The notes under the pieces: model-generated
Told to the model about the DNA's origin: nothing
Seen by the model: the letters and a program-made list of their open reading frames with translations, nothing else
Databases searched by the model: none
In this document: positions 39,095 to 48,741 of the stretch, one piece after another
How the letters are laid out: each line of letters starts with the position of its first letter
Position numbering within the stretch: position 1 is the first letter of the stretch
NCBI RefSeq assembly: GCF_001311825.1
Contig: NZ_BBCB01000003.1
Location: 1 to 64,000 of the forward strand
DNA length: 64,000 bases
Direction of reading: 5' to 3'
DNA from: Salidesulfovibrio brasiliensis JCM 12178
Lineage (GTDB): Bacteria; Desulfobacterota; Desulfovibrionia; Desulfovibrionales; Desulfovibrionaceae
Position numbers and translations under genes: made by a program

Positions 39095-40537
39095 TTAGTC
39101 GTCGGTCGGGACGAACGGTGCAATGGAAAGCGAAGGGAACAGGCCCTGCCTGTCGCCCTGCGTGAACGGCATGAGGATGTTGTAGGAGACGCGCCGGTTG
39201 TTCTGGGCGTGTCCGCTGTTCTCCCCGTTGCCGTCGTAGAATGCGCCGTTGAGTTCGAGGATGTGCTCGATGCGGTGGCCGAAGCCTTCCACGAACTTGG
39301 CCCCGATGCCTTCGAAGGTCATGTTGCCGAGCTGGAACTGGCCCTTGAGCTTGGCAAAGTCGGAAAGGGACATGGAATGGGTGTCCAGGTCTGCGGCTGT
39401 CTTGATGAGGCCCCAGACGAGGTGGTCTTCCGGGATGCTGATGGGCTCGGTGGCGTCGATGATGGTGTGGGGCATGACGATGCAGCCGTTGCCCACTTCC
39501 ACCGGGGACTTTTCGAGACCGCGCAGGAAGGAGTTGAAGCCCACGAAGGTGTTGGTGCCCATGCGGCAGTTGATGACCTTGCCGCCGTGCGCCGTGACGT
39601 TGTTTCCTTCGTAGTGGGAGTTGATGATGTAGCAGTGCTCCTGCGCATTGGCGCCCTTGCCGAGGTAGGAGTCCTCGATCCAGCTGCGCTGGGCCACCAG
39701 CACGTTTTCACCCACGGTAACGTCGCCCTTGATCATGGCGTAGGGAGAAACCTTGGAGTTCTCGGGCACATCGAGGTCATGCTCGAAGGCCACCGTGGCG
39801 TAGACCGGGACAAAGTCTTCCTTGCGCTCGTCGAGGAAGTCCATGAACACGCCGGAGGGGCGGCCCTTGTCGTCCATGTTGATGTATTCGGCCAGTGCTT
39901 CTTTGGGGTACTGGTAGTTCCATTCAAAGGCTCCCTCGGCCTTGACCCAGACACGGCCCGGATCGATGCGGGTATGGAGCATTTCGCCCGCCTGCACGTA
40001 GGAGAACTCGCCGAGGGCGCAGTCGTGGGCCACGGAGAGGTCGATGGTTGCAAAGGGTGCGAGGAATACGCCGTTGAGGGACGTGCCGTGAATGTTGGAG
40101 AAATGCAGTGCCACGGTGTTGTGGATCTTGAAGAGTTCCGGATTCTGCGGGTCCTTGGCGTGGCAGTGGACCAGGGTCTTCATCAGGAAGCTGTCGCGAA
40201 TGTGGAACTTCTCGTCTTCGCGCAGCGGGATGGTGATGCCTGCGATGTCGACCTTGTCGCCTTTCTTCTTGAGTTCGTCGCCGCGAATGTCGCTCTTGTA
40301 CAGCACGGAATCAAGCACTTCGCATTTGCCGAGGAAGTAGGTTCCGGCAAGGCTGGAGCCTTCAAAGCGGAACAGGTTGGTCCGTTCGCAGTCGAGGGAG
40401 TAGAAAGCGTAGTATTGGGCGTGCGATTCGCTGGGAATCAGCCCGTGAACGTAAGGGCTGACGTCAAGCAGGGGCTTGCGCAGGTTGGCGTTCACGCGCC
40501 GGATGATTCTGTCGATGAGCTTATCGAGGTATTTCAC
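39095..40537 (-). CDS. Left-handed beta-helix (hexapeptide-repeat) protein, unknown function
   Basis: 480 residues, soluble. The centre (about 145-385) shows the spaced small/hydrophobic residues of a left-handed parallel beta-helix (e.g. VTVGENVLVAQRSWIEDSYLG, then GTNTFVGFNSFLRG and VEVGNGCIVMPHTIID), as in acyltransferases and carbonic anhydrases. N- and C-terminal parts are unfamiliar. Three histidines that would form a gamma-carbonic-anhydrase zinc site are not obvious. It lies between the SLC13 carrier and nhaB genes in one operon, so it probably serves transport or acid metabolism, but no function can be assigned. Confidence 0.7.
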   Translation of the reverse strand: MKYLDKLIDRIIRRVNANLRKPLLDVSPYVHGLIPSESHAQYYAFYSLDCERTNLFRFEGSSLAGTYFLGKCEVLDSVLYKSDIRGDELKKKGDKVDIAGITIPLREDEKFHIRDSFLMKTLVHCHAKDPQNPELFKIHNTVALHFSNIHGTSLNGVFLAPFATIDLSVAHDCALGEFSYVQAGEMLHTRIDPGRVWVKAEGAFEWNYQYPKEALAEYINMDDKGRPSGVFMDFLDERKEDFVPVYATVAFEHDLDVPENSKVSPYAMIKGDVTVGENVLVAQRSWIEDSYLGKGANAQEHCYIINSHYEGNNVTAHGGKVINCRMGTNTFVGFNSFLRGLEKSPVEVGNGCIVMPHTIIDATEPISIPEDHLVWGLIKTAADLDTHSMSLSDFAKLKGQFQLGNMTFEGIGAKFVEGFGHRIEHILELNGAFYDGNGENSGHAQNNRRVSYNILMPFTQGDRQGLFPSLSIAPFVPTDD

Positions 40538-40574
40538 GGTTTCCGTCCTTGTTTTTGGGCGGTTGAATAGTGGC

Positions 40575-40604
40575 GGGCGGCCTCACTACCTAGTGAGACC
40601 GCCC
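40575..40604 (-). repeat. Intercistronic GC stem-loop in the SLC13-nhaB operon
   Basis: A 14-bp inverted repeat with one mismatch (40575-40588 with 40591-40604) and a 2-base loop lies between the SLC13 gene and the beta-helix gene. It has no T tract in the direction of transcription, so it probably acts in mRNA processing or differential stability. Confidence 0.7.
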
Positions 40605-40623
40605 GGTGGTTATATCGTTTTGA

Positions 40624-42089
40624 TTAAGGAAGGTAAATGGGCATGCCCATGATTGGCCAAATTGCAACCACCGCAACGGCGACGACGGCCATGAGCATTA
40701 TACTTGCCGGTACACCGTAGGCGAAAAACTCGCCGGTGGTGAACTGGCCGGAGTCGTACGCGATGGCGTTGGGGGCCGCGCCCACGAGGAGCAGGAAGGG
40801 CATACCTGCCACCACGAGGGAGGAGTACAGGATGACTTCCGGTGCAACGCCAAGGTAGGGTGCGATGACAAGGGCAACGGGCAGCGAGATGGCGATCGCC
40901 GCGACGTTCATGATGAAGTTGGTCATCATCATGACGAAGAAGGAGATGCCCATGATGAACACGAAGCCCGGTGCTTCCTGGAACATACCCAGCCAGTTGA
41001 CCGCGAGCCACTTGGCCGCGCCGGTCTCCCAGAGGCAGAAGCCGATGGACATGGCACCCGCGAAGAGCAGGATGATGTTCCACGGGATGTCTTCAAGGTC
41101 CTTGAGGTCAAGAATCTTGAAGATGTAGAACGCGATGGAGGAGCACAGAATCAGCGCGGTCTTGTCGATGGCTCCCAGCGCGGGCACGAAGGAGCGCAGG
41201 GACATCAGCACGATGACGCCGCCCACGATGACCGCCGCGAGGATTTCGTTGCGAGTCATGCCGCCGAGACGGCTGTTGAGCTCCTTGGCCTTTTCGCGCA
41301 GGCCGGGGATGCGGTCCTTTTCGGGCTTGAAGAAGACCATGAAGAAGCCCCAGAGCAGGAAGGTCATGAGCCAGCCGATGGGGAACATGTAGTAGCTGAG
41401 TTCGAAGAAGGAGACGTCCTTGTTGACGATCTCGGTGTAGAAGCCGAGGGCGACCGCGCCTCGGGCCGCGCCGAGCAGGGTCACGATGGAGCCCGCGCCC
41501 GCCACGAAGGCCATGCCCATGAACAGGCCCTTGCCGAACTTGGTGGCTTGTCGCCTTCGCCGTAGAGGGCGTAGATGGCGATGAGCAGCGGGTAGATGGT
41601 CGCGGCCACGGCGGTATGCGCCATGATGTGCGTCAGCGCGGCGGTGACCACGAAGACCCCGAGGTATATTCGGCTCGTCTTTTCCCCGACGACCATGAGC
41701 ATCTTGTACGCCAGCCGCTTGGTCAGGCCGGTCTTGGTGAAGACCAGACCGATCATGATGGAGGCGAAGATGAACAGGACGGACGGGTCCATGAAGTCCT
41801 TGAAGGCGACCTTGGCGTCGCGCACGTGGAACATGGCCTGCAAAACGCCGATGGCAAGCGAGGTCACGCCGATGGGCACGACTTCGAACACCCACCATGT
41901 CCCGGCGAGCAGGAAGATGGCGATGGCGCCCTTGCCTTCACGGCTCAGGATGAAGTGTTTGCCCATGGGGTCGACGGCGTCGGGCCAGGGCGGGGCCATG
42001 TATACAAAGGTAAATAGCGAAACGCCCAGCAACATGAAGATGAGGCGCTTCCAATTGAAAGATGGCTTGGCGGCCTGTGCGGCATCCAT
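40624..42089 (-). CDS. SLC13/DASS-family Na+-coupled anion or dicarboxylate transporter (frameshifted in this sequence)
   Basis: Repaired length is about 488 residues with about 12 helices. It has a long cytosolic start, then a first helix near 16-34. Two family repeats contain SNT/SNP-like hairpins: TALTHIMAHTAVAATIYPL in the first half and TNFIMNVAAIAISLPVAL in the second. The canonical serine of SN(T/P) is replaced, a variation seen in sulfate- or sulfonate-like and delta-class members. The frame breaks at 41545-41548 (GACAAG(G)CCACC; one G missing). It imports di/tricarboxylates or sulfate with Na+. It lies in an operon with nhaB. Confidence 0.87.
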
Positions 42090-42130
42090 TGTCAGTCTCC
42101 TTTATTCAGAAAAATTCTCTGGGTATCCGC

Positions 42131-42679
42131 CTACAGCTTGCAGGCCTGAATGGATTCCCGAAGGGTGTCGAACACGTCGCCGAGGCGCAGCACGCCGACG
42201 ACCTCCTTGCCGTCCATGACGATCAGCGGCTGATGCACGCCCATGATGAAGGCGTGCAGGGCCAGATCGAGCGTCTCATCGGCCTGGATGAACTCTTCCT
42301 TGGCGGGCGTGTGCATCACGTCCTCGACCTTGCGTTCCGCGCCGTAGCTGCAGGCTTCCTTGAGCGACGAGGACCAGAGGTCGTATTCGTTGAAAATCTT
42401 CCTGACGTAGTCGCCGGTGAGGATCTGGCCGTTGGCGGTGGTGTCCATCTTGGCGTAGGATGGCTCAAGGGCCATGAACACGTCCAGAATGGAAAGCTTT
42501 CCGCGCAGGTCACCGGATTCGTCGACCACGAGCACATCACGGTGCGGTCGGGAAAGGCCTTCGGGAATGGAGTTGTCCAGCATGTTGAACAGCTCCTGAA
42601 GCGTTTCCTTGCCCGTAGCGGTAGTGTACTCGGACAGCGGTATCATCAGATCTCTAACCTTCATTGAGTTCACACTCAT
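42131..42679 (-). CDS. CBS-domain pair protein
   Basis: 182 residues. Two CBS motifs: KVRDLMIPLSEYTTATGKETLQEL at the N-terminus and VEDVMHTPAKEEFIQADETLDLAL near 115; each is followed by (V/I)VDESG/VMDGK and a GV(L)R/GKLS strand. Soluble CBS pairs bind AMP/ATP or SAM and regulate partner channels and enzymes. It precedes the SLC13 gene by 41 bp and may gate the carrier according to energy charge; this is inferred. GGGGG immediately abuts the annotated ATG, so the in-frame GTG at 42673 or ATG at 42664 could be the real start. Confidence 0.85.
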   Translation of the reverse strand: MSVNSMKVRDLMIPLSEYTTATGKETLQELFNMLDNSIPEGLSRPHRDVLVVDESGDLRGKLSILDVFMALEPSYAKMDTTANGQILTGDYVRKIFNEYDLWSSSLKEACSYGAERKVEDVMHTPAKEEFIQADETLDLALHAFIMGVHQPLIVMDGKEVVGVLRLGDVFDTLRESIQACKL

Positions 42680-42703
42680 CCCCCTTGTGTATGAATAGCG
42701 GAC

Positions 42704-43079
42704 CTAGGCCCCACGCCGGAGCTTGCGGGCCGCCAGAAGTTTGTCCATGAGAGCATCAACGTCCACGGGAACGGAGACTTCGTCGAACACTCCGAGCTTC
42801 ATGGCCTCTATGGACAAGGCCACGTCCTTCGAACTGCTGAGCAGAATAACACGTGTTTCAGGGCATGTCTCTGCGACATCCTTGATGATCTTCAGGCCTT
42901 CACGCCCGAAGCCGCCAAGGTCGAGCAGGACCGCGTCCACGTCGCAGTCGTGCGCGAGCGCGCCGACGCCTTCCGCGCCGCCCGCCACGTTCACGGTGCA
43001 CCTCGGCCGCGAGCCGCTGGCTCAGGTGGGTTCCGAATTCTTCGTCAGTCTCGACGACCAGTACGTTGAGATCGCTCAT
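42704..43079 (-). CDS. Single-domain receiver (CheY-like) response regulator (frameshifted in this sequence)
   Basis: Repaired length is about 125 residues: a receiver domain only, without an output domain. The start LNVLVVETDEEFG lacks the usual DD pair (ETDE instead), then ALAHDCDVDAVLLDLGGFG supplies the phospho-acceptor Asp, and VILLSSSKD the Ser/Thr. The lysine near the end of strand 5 is replaced (EVSVPVDVD). The frame changes around 42999-43004, where two bases appear missing. First gene of the sigma-54-type operon that continues into CBS, SLC13, beta-helix and nhaB. It may act by protein contact; partner kinase unknown. Confidence 0.7.
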
Positions 43080-43165
43080 GTCTTCCCCGGTTAATCTGTT
43101 CCGCCGCCCCCCGCGGACGGCCACCAGAAGATCGTTTGCCGTTCGGCGCACGACCGCCCTTCTTG

Positions 43166-43182
43166 AGCAATGAGGGTGCCAA
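43166..43182 (-). promoter_or_regulatory. Sigma-54 (-24/-12) promoter of the receiver-CBS-SLC13-nhaB operon
   Basis: On the minus strand the site reads TGGCAC, CCTCA, TTGCT: an exact match to the -24 TGGCAC and -12 TTGC(A/T) elements with the required 5-base spacer. It lies about 90 bp before the receiver gene start and points toward it. A sigma-54 activator gene lies immediately upstream. Confidence 0.8.
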
Positions 43183-43255
43183 GAGTCTTATGTCCTGTTT
43201 TTACAGGTGGATAATGATTTTTGCGAGTTGGGGAAAATGGTGCAGGGAACCGAAG

Positions 43256-43314
43256 TGAAACAAAGCGAAACGATTTGAGAAATAATTCTCAAAACATAAT
43301 GAAACAAATTGAGA
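43256..43314. promoter_or_regulatory. Likely enhancer (upstream activator) site
   Basis: A perfect 8-bp inverted repeat TTTGAGAA (43274-43281) / TTCTCAAA (43286-43293) with 4-base spacer is flanked by a third TTGAGA half-site (43309-43314) and three GAAAC repeats (43258, 43268, 43301). It is about 95-130 bp upstream of the sigma-54 promoter, the normal range for activator binding. Binding by the adjacent sigma-54 activator is inferred. Confidence 0.6.
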
Positions 43315-43317
43315 CAA

Positions 43318-43671
43318 CTACAGGGGGCAATCGTACAGGATGGTGCCGCTTTCAAGTCGGCCTTCGAGGAAATAGGACAGAACCTTGTCCACCGGGCCGA
43401 GAACATTGTCGAACACCGCGACTTTTTTCCAGATCAGGTATTGATGGTATTCTTCCTCGATGGCAGAGCAGATCACGGCGTCCATGCCGTCGGCGATGAT
43501 GATGCGGCAGAGCTCTTCCGGCGAGGCTTCGGAAAGAACCACTACCTTTTCGGTGGCCCGGGGTGAGCCGTCGTTGCGGCGGTCCACGTGGACCACGAGG
43601 ACTTCGGTGGCCAGATCGAAGCGGGGAGCCACTTCGTTCTCGTAAAGGGGAATAAGTACTTTTTCAGCCAT
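43318..43671 (-). CDS. NifX/NifB-type dinitrogenase iron-molybdenum cofactor family protein
   Basis: 117 residues. It is a small ribonuclease H-like DiNase domain: KVLIPLYENEVAPRFDLATEVLVV at the N-terminus, then EEYHQYLIWKKVAVFDNVLG. Relatives include NifX, NafY and the Desulfovibrio orange-protein (Orp) subunits, which bind iron-molybdenum or molybdenum-copper clusters. No nif genes are in the window, so an Orp-like or sensory role is more likely than nitrogenase assembly. It follows the sigma-54 activator gene by 10 bp in the same operon. Confidence 0.85.
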   Translation of the reverse strand: MAEKVLIPLYENEVAPRFDLATEVLVVHVDRRNDGSPRATEKVVVLSEASPEELCRIIIADGMDAVICSAIEEEYHQYLIWKKVAVFDNVLGPVDKVLSYFLEGRLESGTILYDCPL

Positions 43672-43681
43672 TGCCGTCCCT

Positions 43682-45082
<1,401 letters not shown>

Positions 45083-45307
45083 TGATTATACCCACTTGTT
45101 GCGGCCGGACTCATAGGTATCACGGAGTGTCTGGCGATACAACAATGCACGGTCAGAACGTGTCCGCAGGTTTTCACAATTGACAAGCCCCTGTAACCAT
45201 CATCGGCTTCGGGCTTTGTACAGTGTGTTCGGAAAGGCGTTGGAAAGAACCTCGCTCTCCCATTGGGGAAGGTCGGATCCGGCCCCGGCCTTCCCCCCTC
45301 TCCTGGC
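45083..45307. other. Intergenic region between the sigma-54 activator and roo genes
   Basis: Together with the terminator this forms a gap of 285 bp. It must contain the promoter of the activator-nifX operon; GCAATACAACAATGC-like A/T-richer sequence lies at 45135-45185, but I see no convincing -35/-10 or -24/-12 element and no gene. Confidence 0.4.
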
Positions 45308-45345
45308 AAAAAGGCCCCTGCCACTCACGCGGCAGGGGCCTTTTT
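45308..45345. terminator. Rho-independent terminator of roo
   Basis: A perfect 15-bp stem (45308-45322 with 45331-45345) with an 8-base loop and T/A tracts on both strands, 22 bp after the roo stop. It is bidirectional in form. Confidence 0.92.
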
Positions 45346-45367
45346 CCTGTGTATCGTTGCGGCTCGG

Positions 45368-46571
45368 CTAGGCGGTCTTTTCCTTGATCGCCTTGCCGAG
45401 GGTGCGGCCCAGCTCCACGCACTCCTTGAGGGTCTCGTGGGTGGGGATGTGCTTGACCTTGACGTTGGGTTCCACAACTTCGCAGCCGATGTCCTCAAGC
45501 CACTTGTTGAGAATCTTCACGCACTCGCCGGACCAGCCGAAGGAGCCGACAGCCGCCCCGAGCTTGTTCTGCGGGCGCAGGCCTTTCATGTAGGTGAGCA
45601 TGTCGGCCATCATGGGCAGGATGCCGTTGTTGTGCGTGGGAGAGCCCACCACCACGGCAGCGGCCTCGAAGACTTCGCTCATGACCGTGGAGTGGTGGTT
45701 GTGCTTCATGTTCATGACCTTCACGGAGATGCCTTCTTCGTTCAGGCCGGTGGCCACCGCGAGGATGAGTTTTTCCGTGGAGGCCCACATGGTGTCGTAG
45801 ACGAGCACGGCCTTGTTTTGCGGCTTCTGCTCTGCGAATTCCTTGTACTTTTCCAGCACCCACGCGCAGTCTTCGTCGCGGAAGATCAGGCCGTGGTCCG
45901 GGCAGAGCATGTCGATGTCGAGGTTCATTTCGCCCAGCGCCTTGAGGGTCTTCAGAACCACCGGGGAGTAGGGCAGCACGATGTTGGCGTAGTACTCCTT
46001 CATGGCCTTGAGCACTTCGTGGCGGTCATACTCGTCCACAAAGCGTTCGCTGGAGGCGATGTTCTGGCCGAAGGCGTCGTTGGTGAAGGCAAGCTTGGCT
46101 TCGGGGCAGTAGGTCAGCATGCTGTCGGGCCAGTGGAGCATGCGGGTTTCCACGAAGTGCAGGGTCTTTTCACCCAGCGAAATCTCGGACCCGGTGGGCA
46201 CGACCTCGACCGGCCAGTCTTCGTAGTGGAAGTGGGCCTTCATGGCCTTTTCGCCCATGGGGGAGGTGTAAATCTTTTCCGGCTGATACTTCTCCACGGC
46301 TTCGGCCAGACAACCGGCATGGTCGGGCTCAAGGTGGTTGATGACGAAGTAGTCGATCTTGCGGTCGCCGAGGGCGTGGGCGATGTTGCACTTCATCTGC
46401 GAGAAAAAGCTGCGGTCCACGGTGTCCACGAGGGCTACTTTCTCATCGATGATGAGGTAGTTGTTGTACGTGGTCCCGCGGGGGGGAGAGGGAATAGCCG
46501 TGGAAATTGCGGCGGTTCCAGTCAATGCAGCCGATCCACCAGATATCTTTTTTTATTTCAACAGGTTTCAT
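45368..46571 (-). CDS. roo: Rubredoxin:oxygen oxidoreductase, flavodiiron protein (frameshifted in this sequence)
   Basis: Repaired length is 400 residues, the same as known Roo (402). The N-terminal beta-lactamase-like domain has the diiron ligands in HLEPDHAGC, an E/H-bearing METRMLHWPDS region and CPDHG; the C-terminal flavodoxin domain has VYDTMWASTEKLA-like FMN binding (Y-D-T-M-W-A-S-T-E-K). It reduces O2 (or NO) to water with electrons from rubredoxin. The start at 46571 gives MKPVEIKKDIWWIG; a G7 run at 46480-46486 is one base too long and shifts the frame near SPRGTTYNNY. Normal family sequence resumes after it. Confidence 0.9.
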
Positions 46572-46613
46572 TTCCGTGCTCCGGGGAGGGTTCGGGCCGC
46601 AGGTGCGGCGGTT

Positions 46614-46657
46614 AACAAAAAAAGAACGCGGTCCACCATGGCAAGGCGGACCGCGTT
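46614..46657 (-). terminator. Terminator or attenuator between rubredoxin and roo
   Basis: On the minus strand, stem AACGCGGTCC / GGACCGCGTT (outer pairs at 46624-46634 and 46648-46657) is followed by CTTTTTTTG. It would stop most rub transcripts before roo, so roo probably has its own promoter within 46572-46613 or relies on read-through. Confidence 0.82.
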
Positions 46658-46701
46658 TCCCTACCTAAAAAAACTGCACGATCGCAGCGGGGCCGAAGCG
46701 T

Positions 46702-46863
46702 TTACGCTTCAGGCGAGAAGTTATCCTTGGGAGCGCCGCAGATGGGGCAGACCCAATCATCAGGGATGTCTTCAAAGCTGGTTCCCGGTGCCACGTCGTT
46801 ATCGGGGTCCCCGACTTCGGGGTCGTACACATAGCCGCAAATGTTGCAAACGTATTTCTGCAT
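46702..46863 (-). CDS. rub: Rubredoxin (internal start, may be the separate rub gene)
   Basis: 53 residues, exactly the usual rubredoxin size. It reads [19 protein letters not shown], with iron ligands C6, C9, C39 and C42 in CNIC and CPIC. It has its own strong ribosome site (AAGGAG) inside the longer frame. It carries single electrons, at about 0 mV in relatives, to Roo and rubrerythrin. Confidence 0.8.
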   Translation of the reverse strand: MQKYVCNICGYVYDPEVGDPDNDVAPGTSFEDIPDDWVCPICGAPKDNFSPEA

Positions 46864-47151
46864 GTCAGCGTTCTCCTTGTCAGAGCCTTTTTTCTCAGGT
46901 GAGGCACTCCCTGTCAATCCTTCGGAAGCGCCGGTGGTGGGCAGTTCGCAGTCGGCAGCAGTGGAGCCTTCTCCTGCGAGCGGGCGGAAGCACTTCTTGG
47001 TGCCGCCGCAGATGGGACAGCGCCAGTCGTCCGGAAGGTCCTCAAACTTGGTGCCTTTGGGGATCTTCCCCTTTCGGTCGCCTTTGTCCGGGTTGTAAAT
47101 GTAGCCGCAGTTGACTGTTTGGCATTGCCACATGTCTTCAGGACGAGCCAT
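46702..47151 (-). CDS. Double-rubredoxin open frame (Rd-like domain plus rubredoxin)
   Basis: 149 residues with two iron-binding domains. Domain 1 (about 8-58) has a variant spacing C10-x4-C15 and C45-x2-C48 (CQTVNC, CPIC) seen in Rd-2-like proteins. A Ser/Glu/Lys-rich linker (about 59-96) follows, then a standard rubredoxin (97-149, CNIC and CPIC). A second ATG at 46863 is preceded by AAGGAG at 9-bp spacing, so the 53-residue rubredoxin can be made on its own. Either this is a genuine fusion with internal start, or two genes whose separating stop was lost to a base error. Rubredoxin donates electrons to Roo. Confidence 0.8.
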   Translation of the reverse strand: MARPEDMWQCQTVNCGYIYNPDKGDRKGKIPKGTKFEDLPDDWRCPICGGTKKCFRPLAGEGSTAADCELPTTGASEGLTGSASPEKKGSDKENADMQKYVCNICGYVYDPEVGDPDNDVAPGTSFEDIPDDWVCPICGAPKDNFSPEA

Positions 47152-47179
47152 GGCATCCTCCCATCAGGAAAAATCATGA

Positions 47180-47209
47180 AAAGGCGGAGCGGCCTCGCCG
47201 CCCCGCCCT
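47180..47209 (-). terminator. Attenuator-like hairpin between dfx and rubredoxin
   Basis: GGCGGAGCGGC paired with GCCGCCCCGCC (one mismatch) is followed on the minus strand by TTTTC. It is in the 64-bp gap after desulfoferrodoxin and could reduce transcription into the rubredoxin gene. Confidence 0.55.
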
Positions 47210-47215
47210 GTTTCA

Positions 47216-47602
47216 TTACTTGTCAGCCCAGAGGCCGTGGATGTTGCAGTAGGCGCGGGCGCTCAGTTCACCGGTTTCGCCGCAGAGGCAGAACTCGGCC
47301 TTGGGAGCGTCGCCGGGCTTGAGCATTTTGGTGTAGACCTTGTCGCCGACCATCAGTTCAATCCACTCGATGTAGTGCTTATCCTCCATCGGGTGATCGA
47401 CGCTGCCGACCTTGACAACGGCCTTGTCGCCGTCGCGCTCGATGACCGGGACGTGCTTTTCCTGCGCGGCGTCCTGGGTGTTTTCCTTCATGAGGACCAT
47501 GTCCTCACCGCAGCAGACAAGGTCGCCGCCGCCAGCGTGAACCACGATGACGATATTTCCACACGCTTCACATTTGTAGACTTCACCGAGATTGGTAGCC
47601 AT
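47216..47602 (-). CDS. dfx: Desulfoferrodoxin (superoxide reductase)
   Basis: 128 residues. The N-terminal desulforedoxin centre has C11, C14, C30 and C31 (CEAC, VCCG). The catalytic centre II has the His ligands in EKHVPVI, VDHPM and HYIEWI and the Cys-His pair in [11 protein letters not shown]. It reduces superoxide to hydrogen peroxide using rubredoxin as donor, in the cytosol. It lies 27 bp after rubrerythrin in the oxygen-defence cluster. Confidence 0.96.
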   Translation of the reverse strand: MATNLGEVYKCEACGNIVIVVHAGGGDLVCCGEDMVLMKENTQDAAQEKHVPVIERDGDKAVVKVGSVDHPMEDKHYIEWIELMVGDKVYTKMLKPGDAPKAEFCLCGETGELSARAYCNIHGLWADK

Positions 47603-47629
47603 AGAGTTGTACCTCCGGTTTTGGCGGGA

Positions 47630-48208
47630 TTACCAGTTGTAATCGCGCATTTCAAAGTGGGCCTTGGGGTGCGCACATGCGGGGCAGAGTTCCGGGGCCT
47701 TGTTGCCCTTGTGGTTGTACCCGCAGTTGCGGCAGCGCCAGGTGATTTCTTCGTCCTTTTCAAAGACCTTTCCGTCCTCGATGTTCTTGATGAGGCCGAG
47801 GTAGCGTTCTTCGTGGTAGGTCTCTGCCTTTGCGATGTTGCGGAACACGCAGGCGATGTCCGAGAAGCCTTCCTCGTCGGCGATCGTTGCGAATTCGGGA
47901 TACATGGTCACGAATTCGTAGTGTTCGCCTGCGGCGGCTTCCTTGAGGTTGTCCAGCGTGGAGCCGAGCACGCCCGCGGGGTAGGATGCGGTGATTTCCA
48001 CTTCCCCGCCTTCCATGAACTTGAACAGGCGCTTGGCGTGTTCCTTTTCATGGTTCGCGGTTTCCTCGAAGATGGCGGAAATCTGCACGTATCCTTCCTT
48101 CTTCGCGATGGATGCGAAGTAGGTGTACTTGTTGCGGGCCTGGGATTCGCCGGCAAAGGCTTTCAGCAGGTTCTGTTCGGTTTTGGTGCCTTTGATGGAT
48201 TTGGTCAT
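47630..48208 (-). CDS. rbr: Rubrerythrin
   Basis: 192 residues, standard. The four-helix diiron domain has AFAGESQARNKY, FEETANHEKEHA and AKAETYHEERY; the C-terminal rubredoxin-like domain has CRNCG and CPACA. It reduces hydrogen peroxide to water using NADH-derived electrons through rubredoxin, removing the product of superoxide reductase. It is preceded by perR with a 113-bp gap that probably holds a promoter. Confidence 0.96.
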   Translation of the reverse strand: MTKSIKGTKTEQNLLKAFAGESQARNKYTYFASIAKKEGYVQISAIFEETANHEKEHAKRLFKFMEGGEVEITASYPAGVLGSTLDNLKEAAAGEHYEFVTMYPEFATIADEEGFSDIACVFRNIAKAETYHEERYLGLIKNIEDGKVFEKDEEITWRCRNCGYNHKGNKAPELCPACAHPKAHFEMRDYNW

Positions 48209-48321
48209 TGTAAATAACTCCTTAACAACTTGGAATTAGGGCGACCGACAAGAGCCGGTCACAATTGATGTAGCATAATCACCGGAAATGTGAAGCCCTC
48301 TTCGGGCAAATGTCTGCTTTA

Positions 48322-48720
48322 TTACTGCGCAGTGCCCTTGCACTCCGGACAGACGCCCACGAACTCGATGTTGCAGTTGTGGATGTCAAAGCCGCAGTCA
48401 CAGCCTTCAGGCAGCTCGGGAACCGAGACCTCTTCCATCACGTCGACGATCTTAGAGCAGACCTCGCAACGGATGTGCGGGTGAGGAACCGGGTTCCCGT
48501 CGAACCGCTTCTGCTGCCCCGGGCCGCCCAGCTTGAGCACAAGCCCCTTGGTGCAGAGGAATTCGAGGTTTCGGTACACGGTACCCAGACTGATTCTCGG
48601 TAGGGTCTGGCGAACCATGTCGTATACTTCGTCCGCAGTGGGGTGGGAGGTAACCTTCTTGAGTTCCTCCAGAATCACCCGCCGTTGCTTGGACAGTCGA
48701 AAGTTCATATCAGCGTTCAT
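48322..48720 (-). CDS. perR: Fur-family peroxide regulator PerR
   Basis: 132 residues. The winged helix reads LSKQRRVILEELKK, then SLGTVYRNLEFL; the C-terminal part has the metal-ligand set RFDGNPVPHPHIRC with CEVC and CPEC zinc cysteines. The Asp in RFDG and the histidines in HPH fit the PerR regulatory site. It likely represses the rubrerythrin-dfx-rub-roo genes downstream until peroxide oxidises its metal-bound histidine. GGAGG is 1 bp from the first ATG, and the second ATG (48708) is an alternative start. Confidence 0.88.
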   Translation of the reverse strand: MNADMNFRLSKQRRVILEELKKVTSHPTADEVYDMVRQTLPRISLGTVYRNLEFLCTKGLVLKLGGPGQQKRFDGNPVPHPHIRCEVCSKIVDVMEEVSVPELPEGCDCGFDIHNCNIEFVGVCPECKGTAQ

Positions 48721-48741
48721 GCCATGCCTCCATGTCTTAGC

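Noticed and set aside
43318-43671. Evidence for nitrogen fixation
   Set aside because: A NifX-like domain alone is not enough. No nifHDK, nifB or nifEN is in the window, and Orp-type homologues in Desulfovibrio have the same domain.
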